Position numbers and translations under genes: made by a program. A model generated the notes under the pieces. That model was not told the DNA's origin. It saw only the letters and a program-made list of their open reading frames with translations, and did not search any database. 64,000 nucleotides of DNA from Kordiimonas sediminis (GTDB taxonomy: Bacteria > Pseudomonadota > Alphaproteobacteria > Sphingomonadales > Kordiimonadaceae), in the NCBI RefSeq assembly GCF_014656395.1, contig NZ_BNCI01000001.1, positions 1,213,893 through 1,277,892 of the forward strand, given 5' to 3'. Below are positions 36,243 to 43,961 of this stretch, one piece after another. The first letter of the stretch is position 1. Every line of letters starts with the position of its first letter.

Positions 36243-37469
36243 ATGAAGGCTCTTTTTGTCCACAATAATTTTCCAGGGCAATATCGGCGTATTGTGCCGT
36301 ATCTACATAGAACCGGCAAATATGAGATGGCAGCAGTCACGCTTGAAACAAACAAGCAAAGCTTTAACCTGCCTTCCGTCCGGTTCAAGCCGCACCGCAG
36401 CCCCACAAAGGGTATTCACCCCGGTCTGGTCTACACAGAAACAGCGGTTATTCAGGGGCAGGCACTGTATCAATCACTTCTAAAGGTGAAAAAGAAGCTG
36501 CCAAGCCCGGATATTATCCTGAACCATACGGGCTGGGGATCTTCGATGTTTTTGCGGGATGCTTTCCCGAATGCAAAGATCCTTACTTACTATGAGTGGT
36601 ATTACCATGCGCATGATTCGGACGGTGAATGGATCAGCCGTAAACGCAATGACCCAAACGCAGAAATGCGGATCAGGTTAAAAAATACGGCGATCTTACA
36701 TGATCTTGCTGCAATGGACTGGGGGCAGTGCCCAACCAGATTCCAGCACAGTCAGTTCCCGGACATTTTCAAAGACCGGATTTCTGTGCTGCATGACGGG
36801 GTCGATACAGAATTTTTCACCCCGAACGAGGAAGCAACCCTGACCATTGGTGATACGGTCCTGACCGCAAAGGACCAGGTGATTACCTACATCGCTCGCG
36901 GGATGGAAGAATATCGCGGCTTCCCGCAATTTATGGAAACTGTGTCAATCCTGCAGAAGAAATACCCGGCGCTGCAGGTTGTTGTCATCGGCGAAGATAA
37001 AGTTTCTTACGGTAAAAAACGCTCAGACGGCAAAACATGGAAACAGTGGGCGCTCGATACTTTCAAATTTGATATGTCGCGTCTGCATTTCATGGGGCGG
37101 CAACCGCTATCGGTCCTCAGGGATGCTACCCAGATCACGTCTGCGCATATCTATCTTACGGCGCCCTTTGTGCTGTCCTGGTCGATGATGGAAACCATGG
37201 CTACGGGGGCTTTGATTGTCGGTTCAGACACCGATCCGGTGCGCGAAGTTATCGAAGACGGCAAGAACGGTGTTCTGGTCCCGTTTTGGGAGCCAAAGGC
37301 AATCGCCAAGAAAATCGGCCATATTCTTGATAATAAAGAAGACTATAGAGAGATTCGCAAAAATGCCCGTCAAACGATCCTGGATCGCTATGATGTGAAA
37401 AATCTACTGCCAAAATATAGACAATTGATCGAAAGTGTGGCAAACGGGTCACATCCCGTAGTAGATTAA
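36243..37469 (+). CDS. Glycosyltransferase family 4
   Basis: A 408-residue GT-B transferase. N-terminal VHNNFPGQYRRIVPYLH with a Rossmann first domain, ILNHTGWGSSMFLRD, then C-terminal VITYIARGMEEYRGFPQFMET and PFVLSWSMMETMATGALIVGSD with the conserved Glu-containing MMETMATG helix. The GMExxRG signature is typical of the group. It reads out divergently from galE and precedes a 240-base gap to the RTX gene, so it may be its own unit. Confidence 0.85.
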   Translation: MKALFVHNNFPGQYRRIVPYLHRTGKYEMAAVTLETNKQSFNLPSVRFKPHRSPTKGIHPGLVYTETAVIQGQALYQSLLKVKKKLPSPDIILNHTGWGSSMFLRDAFPNAKILTYYEWYYHAHDSDGEWISRKRNDPNAEMRIRLKNTAILHDLAAMDWGQCPTRFQHSQFPDIFKDRISVLHDGVDTEFFTPNEEATLTIGDTVLTAKDQVITYIARGMEEYRGFPQFMETVSILQKKYPALQVVVIGEDKVSYGKKRSDGKTWKQWALDTFKFDMSRLHFMGRQPLSVLRDATQITSAHIYLTAPFVLSWSMMETMATGALIVGSDTDPVREVIEDGKNGVLVPFWEPKAIAKKIGHILDNKEDYREIRKNARQTILDRYDVKNLLPKYRQLIESVANGSHPVVD

Positions 37470-37712
37470 CGGGATAGGATTAAGAATTATGCATAACTGG
37501 GGATGTTTTTTGGATTTCCGTGTGTTTTCTTAGGAATATGTGGGTGCATGTCACTTTTTTAGTGTTTCATGCGTTGACAAACGAGGTGCATCATATAAAT
37601 ATGCGCTTTACATGACTGGGTGTATGCCCGGTTGCGAGGGGTTCGAGGGCTCATAACCTTTGGTCGCGCCTCGGAAATTTAGAAAAGCATGTTGCTTTTT
37701 CAGGAGGAAACT
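37470..37712 (+). promoter_or_regulatory. Leader and candidate promoter of the RTX gene
   Basis: A 243-base gap, AT-rich in its first half. TTGACA at 37574-37579 is a perfect -35 box; the AT-rich stretch TATAAATAT at 37594-37602 holds the possible -10, although the best hexamer is off the ideal spacing. The 5' leader (about 37610-37700) is GC-richer and contains CGAGG and CCTCG complements near 37634 and 37673 that could fold into a hairpin. AGGAGG at 37702-37707, six bases before the ATG, is a near-perfect ribosome site. All suggest high expression of the downstream gene. Confidence 0.5.
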
Positions 37713-40412
37713 ATGGCAACTACGACAAATGATTCTGGTTTTTCCAGATTTGATTTTGAAGATTATGATTACGAAACGGTCGGCACTAATGCAGATGAGA
37801 CGTTGACCAGTTCGGATCTGGGTGATGATGATATCGACGGCGGTGCTGGCAGTGATGTAATCTCTGGCGGTCAGGGCGGCGAAGTCCTTTGGGGCGGTGA
37901 GTCAACCGGTACTCAGAATGACGGCGATGATGACATCTACGGTGGTGAAGGCGACGACACGATCGGTGGTGGTGATGATGCTGCTGGTACCAACACGCTC
38001 GACGGTGCTGCTGGCGATGACCATATCGAAGCAGGCGCTGGTGGTGATGACATTCTCGGCGGTACTGGTGCTGACGCGATCTTCGGCGGTGCTGGTGATG
38101 ACACTGTAGACGGTGGTGTTGGTGCAGACGACAGCGTTGCTGGCGATGCTGACGAAACTATCGATACATTCGTTGTTGAAGATTCAGTAGCAGGTGCTGC
38201 TGACACTGGTAACATTGCTCAGGTTGGTGGTGTTTGGACTTTGACGTTTACTGGTACTGGTACAGATACCGTAACTAACGTTGAAGCACTGCAGTTTGAT
38301 AACGTTACGCTGATGCTTGATGGTAGCGACCAGTTGAACTTCACTGGCAATGCTTTCGTCGGTGATGATGGTGGTTATGATTCTGGTGGTGAGCAAAACG
38401 TTGTTGGTGCAAACGTTGGTGATACGCTCCGTTCTTTCGCGTTCGATCTGAATGATGAGCTGTTCACTTTCGATGGCGATCAGGTTCTTGCTGACGCTGC
38501 TGCTACTGATTACGGCTTAACAAAAATCTGTGCAACAGAAGATAGCCCAATCGCAAGCGTTGTTGATGGTGACGGTGAAGCAGTTGCAGCAGAAGATGAT
38601 GGTTCATATCTCGTTGACGACGATTATGTTGTCACGTTTGAGAGTGGTTCTGTCCTTACTGTAGTTGACGCTTCTGTAGGTACGGTTTCTTGGGTTGCAG
38701 GTCTTGAGTTTGTTCAGACGGCTGCGGCTGACGGTGACACTCTTGAAGTAACTGTAACTGACGGCGTTCTTAGCAAAACTGCGGTTGTCTCTTTCCAGGA
38801 ACAAGATGCCGACCAGCTTCTCTATTCATTCACTGGTGAGCATAAGGTTATCGGTGATGCCTCTGCTGAAACACTTTATGGTTCTGACGACATTAACGAC
38901 CGTATCGAAGGTAACGACGGCGACGACGTTATCGAAGGTAAGGCTGGTAATGACAAGCTGAACGGTGGTGACGGTGCTGATTTGATCACTGGTGGTGAAG
39001 GCGACGATAAAGTCTTCGCTGGTGCAGACGATACTGGTAACGATACTGTTCGTGGTGGCGAAGGTCGCGATACACTGAACGGTGGTGCTGGTAATGACCT
39101 CCTGATCGGTGGTGGTTCTGATGCTCCTATCTTTGAAGACTCTGTCGGTGGTGATGATCTGCCAGCTGCTGTTCTTCCAGGTGATGGCGGTGATAGCTCA
39201 ACTGATGCGCGTGCCGGTTCTGACAAGCTGAACGGTGGTGAAGGTGACGATATTCTGGTTACTGGTCACTGGGTAGACGGCGATACGGATGGCGTTTTTG
39301 ACGGTCTTACTGAAGCAAATGACACGCCTGGCGAATCTCCTGATCAGGCTTGGGCTGGTCTTGGTAATGATGCTGTCTACGGTGCTGGCGGCAACGACAA
39401 GCTCGGCGGCGGCGACGGTCAGGATACTATCTATGGTCAGTCTGGTGACGACCGCATCTACGGTGGTATGGACGCTGACACTGTTGCTGGTGGTAACGAA
39501 GATACCCTGAGTGGCGGTGCCGGTGATGACCAGATCTTCGGTGGTTCTGACAATGACGAAGTCTATGGTGATGCTGGTGATGACCGTGTATTCGGCGGTG
39601 ACGGCGATGACAGTGTCAACGGCGGTGACGATGACGATGAAGCATACGGTGGTGCCGGTGACGACTTCGTAAACGGCGGCGACGGTGACGATGATGTCTA
39701 TGGTGGCGACGGCGATGATAATCTCGACGGTGATGCTGGTAACGACATGGTTGATGGTGGTGCTGGTAACGATCTTATCGACGGTGGTACTGGCGATGAT
39801 TATCTAATCGGCGGCATTCAAAACGATACTATCAACGGTGAAGATGGTGATGATACTATCGACGGCGGCGACGGCGAAGAAGATATCTCCGGCGGTAATG
39901 GTAATGATGTTATTGATGGCGGTGATGGCGATGATAGCATCGACGGCGATGCTGGTAACGATACAATCGACGGCGGTGACGGTGACGATTGGATCCTTGC
40001 TGGCGCGAATAATGACGTCGTAGACGGTGGTGCAGGTGACGACTCTATCGAGGGCGGTACTGGTAACGACCTAATCGATGGCGGCGCCGGTGCTGACAGT
40101 ATCTTCGGTCAAGACGGCGATGACACAATCGACGGCGGTGCTGGTGATGACTCACTTCATGGTGGCCTTGGTGCTGATACCTTCGTGATGACTGCTGGCG
40201 GTGATCGTGATGTGATCCTCGACTTCGACAAAGCAGAAGGTGATATGATTGATCTGTCTGGTGCTACTAAGACGTTCAACACACTTGAAGATGTCTTGAA
40301 CTCGATTACTTCCAACACGGGTGATCTTACGATCTCTCTTGGTGGTAACGATGTACTGGTCATCAACAACTTTTCTGCAGACGATCTTACTGCGGACATG
40401 TTCGGCTTCTAA
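37713..40412 (+). CDS. RTX repeat (calcium-binding) secreted protein, possible S-layer or surface protein
   Basis: An 899-residue, very acidic protein with no Cys-rich or enzyme domain. RTX nonapeptide blocks (GGxGxDx-hydrophobic-x, such as GGAGDDTVDG) occur near the N terminus (about 30-150) and fill most of residues 400-840; the part between (about 150-390) is beta-rich with no RTX. The C terminus has the serralysin-type end DVILDFDKAEGDMIDLSG and LVINNFSADDLTADMFGF, the uncleaved type I secretion signal. I start at ATG 37713 after AGGAGG; an ATG at 37689 lacks such a site. Codons are biased to GGT/GAT/GAC-rich usage. Exporter genes follow. A role as S-layer or capsule-bound adhesin is inferred; no catalytic domain is visible. 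Confidence 0.85.
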   Translation: MATTTNDSGFSRFDFEDYDYETVGTNADETLTSSDLGDDDIDGGAGSDVISGGQGGEVLWGGESTGTQNDGDDDIYGGEGDDTIGGGDDAAGTNTLDGAAGDDHIEAGAGGDDILGGTGADAIFGGAGDDTVDGGVGADDSVAGDADETIDTFVVEDSVAGAADTGNIAQVGGVWTLTFTGTGTDTVTNVEALQFDNVTLMLDGSDQLNFTGNAFVGDDGGYDSGGEQNVVGANVGDTLRSFAFDLNDELFTFDGDQVLADAAATDYGLTKICATEDSPIASVVDGDGEAVAAEDDGSYLVDDDYVVTFESGSVLTVVDASVGTVSWVAGLEFVQTAAADGDTLEVTVTDGVLSKTAVVSFQEQDADQLLYSFTGEHKVIGDASAETLYGSDDINDRIEGNDGDDVIEGKAGNDKLNGGDGADLITGGEGDDKVFAGADDTGNDTVRGGEGRDTLNGGAGNDLLIGGGSDAPIFEDSVGGDDLPAAVLPGDGGDSSTDARAGSDKLNGGEGDDILVTGHWVDGDTDGVFDGLTEANDTPGESPDQAWAGLGNDAVYGAGGNDKLGGGDGQDTIYGQSGDDRIYGGMDADTVAGGNEDTLSGGAGDDQIFGGSDNDEVYGDAGDDRVFGGDGDDSVNGGDDDDEAYGGAGDDFVNGGDGDDDVYGGDGDDNLDGDAGNDMVDGGAGNDLIDGGTGDDYLIGGIQNDTINGEDGDDTIDGGDGEEDISGGNGNDVIDGGDGDDSIDGDAGNDTIDGGDGDDWILAGANNDVVDGGAGDDSIEGGTGNDLIDGGAGADSIFGQDGDDTIDGGAGDDSLHGGLGADTFVMTAGGDRDVILDFDKAEGDMIDLSGATKTFNTLEDVLNSITSNTGDLTISLGGNDVLVINNFSADDLTADMFGF

Positions 40413-40438
40413 GCCAGACATATCATCAAAGAATTGGG

Positions 40439-40467
40439 AAGGAGGGCTTTTGCCCTCCTTTTTCTTT
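40439..40467 (+). terminator. Terminator after the RTX gene
   Basis: A nine-base-pair stem (AAGGAGGGC at 40439-40447 with GCCCTCCTT at 40452-40460), TTTT loop, then a T-rich tail. It would separate high-level RTX transcription from that of the exporter genes, with partial read-through possible. Confidence 0.8.
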
Positions 40468-40677
40468 GGTCTGACACGGAACATTCCAGCATGTACGGTA
40501 GAACGTCACAGTGAAGTGGCTGTGTACTGCTATACAATTCACCTTCGCCAATATCAAAAGGTGACAGGCGGGGTTCAGCTATGCTAAAGCCTATTGCCTG
40601 TATAGAATTTTGGGGAATTCTGTTGCCAGCCTGTACATTGGGGGTATTGTTCGCAGGTGGGCCGGATAGGAATATTT

Positions 40678-42534
40678 ATGTATTTGATAGAAGACTACAA
40701 GCGCATCAAAGCCGAGTTTACGGCCTCCCTAAAAAAAGTTGCACTTTATAGCCTTGCTGCAAGTTTCAGCATGCTGGCTATGCCTGCTTTTTTGTTCCAG
40801 GTGTATGACCGGGTTTTGATGTCCAGAAGTGTTGAAACGCTCGTCGCTATGCTGATCATTGCGCTTGTGATCCTTGGGGGATACGGCATTTTTGAAGCCG
40901 TGCGTCATGCGATCCTTGCCCGCGGTGCTGCAAAGGCAGAAAGTGAATTGATGGGCGAACTGCTGGCCGCAGAATTGCACCGCGAATCTGATGCCCGTCT
41001 TACAACAATTCAGGATGTGGTCACTGTCAGGCAAACACTGACATCACCGGTGTTCGCAGCAATCTTTGATCTGCCGATGATGCCGCTGTTTACCATCATC
41101 GTTTTCCTTGTGCATCCCGTACTTGGGTTCTTGCTGGTGATCGCAGCAATCGTTCTGTTCTCCCTGACACTCTACACAAACAAGAAAACAGCCCCTATTA
41201 TCCAGTCAATGGGCGAAGCAGCGACGGATGCCAACAAGACGTTGGAAAATATCCTGAAGAACCACGAAGTAGTGCGTGCCAACGGTATGTACCGCGAGGT
41301 GGTTGACCGCTGGGGGCAGAAACATGGTCGTTTGCTGCAGGAATTCAGTGAAAGCCACACGACGACCCAGTCGTATGCAGCTACCTCAAAAACGGTGCGT
41401 CAGGTTATTCAGATTGCACTGATTGCGGCTGGTGCTGCACTTGTTCTGGCTGATCTGGCAACGCCCGGTATTATCTTTGCGACATCTATCATCGGCTCGC
41501 GTGCGCTTGCACCGATGGATGCCTTGCTTGGCGGATGGCGCCAACTGCGTCAGGGCCAAAATGCGCTGAAACGTTTGGAAGCCCGTCTTGAAGAACTATC
41601 ACTGCCTGATAACCGCACGCCGCTACCGGCTCCAAAAGGACGTATGGTGCTCGAACGGATTATCTATACGCCGCAGCCAGGGACGCCGCCAATTATTCGC
41701 GGTGTTTCTGCGACTATCGAAGCCGGGGACCGGGTGGCTATCATCGGCCCGTCTGGTGCCGGTAAGTCTACGCTGGCCCGTATTCTGTGTGGGTATCTGC
41801 CGCCAAGTGCCGGCAAAGTAACGCTGGATGGTCAGGCGCTAATGTCCTGGGACCCGGTGATGCGGGGCCTTTATATGGGCTACATGCCGCAAGAGCTGAG
41901 TTTCTTTAACGGGACAATCCGCGAAAATATTGCGCGTCTTCGCAATGATGATCCTGCACTTGCGATTGATGCGGCGAAGATTGCAGGGGTGCATGAGTTT
42001 ATTGTTTCGCTGCCCAAGGGCTACGATACGGAAATATCGCGGGAAGGCTTCTGGCCGTCTGGTGGCCAGGCTGCTTTGATTTGCCTTGCACGCGCCTATT
42101 ATGGCCGCCCCAAGGTCCTGATCCTTGATGAGCCGAATGCCTCGCTTGACACCGAAGGCGAGAAAATGTTCCACCAGTCCCTGATGCGTGCGGGTAAGCT
42201 GGGTATGACAGTTATTCTGGTTACACACCGACCTGCGCCAATGCCGTTTATGAACAAGGTCATGGTAATGGAAGCAGGCCAGATCCGTGATTATGGTCCC
42301 AAAGAAGATGTAATGAATAAAACGGTTAGCGTTGCTGGTCCGGACGGGAAAATTAAACCCAATGCGGCGGCTTCACCAAAACCGGCGACTGGTGCGCAGG
42401 GTAAGCCTGCGACGAAGGCGGGCACGGCAAAGGCTGCGCCGTCTGCATCTGCGTCAAAGAAAGCGGCCAAACCCGCCACAGCTAAAAAAGAGGCTGATAC
42501 ACCATCATCTACAGATGAGGGAGCCGGATCATGA
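40678..42534 (+). CDS. Type I secretion ABC transporter (PrtD/RsaD-like)
   Basis: A 618-residue fused permease/ATPase. About five membrane spans in residues 25-290, then the ATPase with Walker A GPSGAGKST near 357, Walker B LILDEPNASLD near 485 and switch His in VTHRP. EPNASLD places it with protease/S-layer exporters (PrtD, RsaD), not HlyB. Oddities: the signature is WPSGGQAAL instead of LSGGQxQR, and residues ~560-618 are a low-complexity Ala/Lys/Pro/Thr tail. ATG 40678 has TAGGA before it; a GTG at 40657 is less likely. Its stop overlaps the adaptor gene as ATGA. Confidence 0.88.
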   Translation: MYLIEDYKRIKAEFTASLKKVALYSLAASFSMLAMPAFLFQVYDRVLMSRSVETLVAMLIIALVILGGYGIFEAVRHAILARGAAKAESELMGELLAAELHRESDARLTTIQDVVTVRQTLTSPVFAAIFDLPMMPLFTIIVFLVHPVLGFLLVIAAIVLFSLTLYTNKKTAPIIQSMGEAATDANKTLENILKNHEVVRANGMYREVVDRWGQKHGRLLQEFSESHTTTQSYAATSKTVRQVIQIALIAAGAALVLADLATPGIIFATSIIGSRALAPMDALLGGWRQLRQGQNALKRLEARLEELSLPDNRTPLPAPKGRMVLERIIYTPQPGTPPIIRGVSATIEAGDRVAIIGPSGAGKSTLARILCGYLPPSAGKVTLDGQALMSWDPVMRGLYMGYMPQELSFFNGTIRENIARLRNDDPALAIDAAKIAGVHEFIVSLPKGYDTEISREGFWPSGGQAALICLARAYYGRPKVLILDEPNASLDTEGEKMFHQSLMRAGKLGMTVILVTHRPAPMPFMNKVMVMEAGQIRDYGPKEDVMNKTVSVAGPDGKIKPNAAASPKPATGAQGKPATKAGTAKAAPSASASKKAAKPATAKKEADTPSSTDEGAGS

Positions 42535-43922
42535 CCGATACACCTGAAAAACAGAAAAATGAGGCTGTAGCACAGCCACAAACAGGTACCAGTTTGGTGC
42601 TGCGGGACGGTTTTGACCGCAAAGATCTGCAACACTGGAACCAGAATATGACCGATAGCAGCACGGGCCACCGGCGCGTTGCTTTTATCGCGTTCCTCAG
42701 CATTTTTGTCTTTGGCGGGCTTTGGGCGGCATTTGCTGAACTTGGCGGGGCCGTGATCGCCAGTGGCCAGATCATCGCCAAGGACAGAAATATCATTATC
42801 CAGCATCTGGAGGGTGGTATCATTGAGGAAATAAATGTTCGCGAAGGTGAAACTGTTACCGAAGATAAGGTACTCGCACGGCTGCAGGATACGCAGTATG
42901 GCCCCCAATTACGGGCAAATAAATTGCGCCGCGCCATCCTTCGGACAGAGCTGGCACGGTACCGTGCTGAAATAGCCATGGCTGAGACTGTGACCTTGCC
43001 TGCATCCTATGATGCAGAAGTTGCAGATGATCCGCGCCTACATGAAGCGCAGGCAAGTCAGATCGCCGAGTTTGAGGCATCTCGCCGTGTGTTGCAGTCG
43101 CAGTTGACGATTTCCAAGAACAGAGAGAATGCAGCCGCTGGTCGTGCTGAAGGACAGCGCGAAGTTCTGATCTCTGACTTGAAGGCAGCTGAGCTTTTTG
43201 CCAAGGAGCTAGAGGGCCGCAAGCAGCTATATGAACAGGGGGACCTGGCACAGCCGGTCTATTTCCAGACCCAGCGCCAAGCCGCGCAGGCACAGGCACA
43301 GGTGGCAACCAGAAAGCTGGAGATCAAGCGGGCTGAGGATGAAATCATCAGCTACCAGAACCAGCAGGAACAGATCATTGCAGATTACCTGCGGGATGCG
43401 AACACAGCAATTGTTCAGCTGCAAAAAGAGCTGAATGAATTGTCGCAGCGCGTGGAACGCATGGAAGATATTGTGGACCGGTTGGAAATCCGGTCACCGT
43501 CCAAGGGGACTGTTTTCAGAATTGCTAAACGGTCGATTGGAGAGGTGGTGCGTCCGGGGGAAGCTATCTTTGAAATATTCCCGATCACGGATACCTATAC
43601 GCTTGAAGTGAATGTCAACGTAACGGATATCGAGCAGGTTTATAATGGTCAGCCGGTTGATGTGGTTTTCCCATCCAACAGGGAGCGGGCGATGGTACCG
43701 GTGCCGGGCAAGATTATTTATCTGTCGCCGACAACTATCACCAGCGAACAGTTCCCGATGGGTACATATATCGCGCATGTTGAAATTGATCCGGACCAGC
43801 AGGATCAGCAGATTCTGCCAGGTAACGTTGCACAGGTATATATCAAGACCGAGCCACAGACACTGCTTGAAATTCTGGCGCGTCCGATTACAAGATTCCT
43901 GTATAATTCCTTCAAGGGTTAG
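42531..43922 (+). CDS. Type I secretion periplasmic adaptor (HlyD family)
   Basis: A 463-residue membrane fusion protein. A cytoplasmic N terminus (1-45) is followed by one span (VAFIAFLSIFVFGGLWAAF), a lipoyl-like half QHLEGGIIEEINVREGETV, long coiled coil (about 150-310, rich in Gln and Glu: QLQKELNELSQRVERMED), the second lipoyl half LEIRSPSKGTVF, and the beta-barrel with IYLSPTTI. It connects the ABC exporter to an outer-membrane channel. No TolC-like gene lies in the window, so a channel encoded elsewhere is expected. Confidence 0.9.
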   Translation: MTDTPEKQKNEAVAQPQTGTSLVLRDGFDRKDLQHWNQNMTDSSTGHRRVAFIAFLSIFVFGGLWAAFAELGGAVIASGQIIAKDRNIIIQHLEGGIIEEINVREGETVTEDKVLARLQDTQYGPQLRANKLRRAILRTELARYRAEIAMAETVTLPASYDAEVADDPRLHEAQASQIAEFEASRRVLQSQLTISKNRENAAAGRAEGQREVLISDLKAAELFAKELEGRKQLYEQGDLAQPVYFQTQRQAAQAQAQVATRKLEIKRAEDEIISYQNQQEQIIADYLRDANTAIVQLQKELNELSQRVERMEDIVDRLEIRSPSKGTVFRIAKRSIGEVVRPGEAIFEIFPITDTYTLEVNVNVTDIEQVYNGQPVDVVFPSNRERAMVPVPGKIIYLSPTTITSEQFPMGTYIAHVEIDPDQQDQQILPGNVAQVYIKTEPQTLLEILARPITRFLYNSFKG

Positions 43923-43961
43923 AGATAGACAAGGCTCTATGCCAGAAAGGCTTTCAGGCTG

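Noticed and set aside
37800-40180. Dense, regularly spaced short DNA repeats that could suggest a CRISPR array or tandem repeat element
   Set aside because: The period is 27 bases and in frame with a long open reading frame; the repeats are RTX nonapeptide codons (GGxGxDxxx), with no unique spacers.
42291-42908. 205-codon minus-strand open frame opposite the exporter junction
   Set aside because: It mirrors the low-complexity Ala/Lys tail of the ABC gene and start of the HlyD gene; no family pattern.
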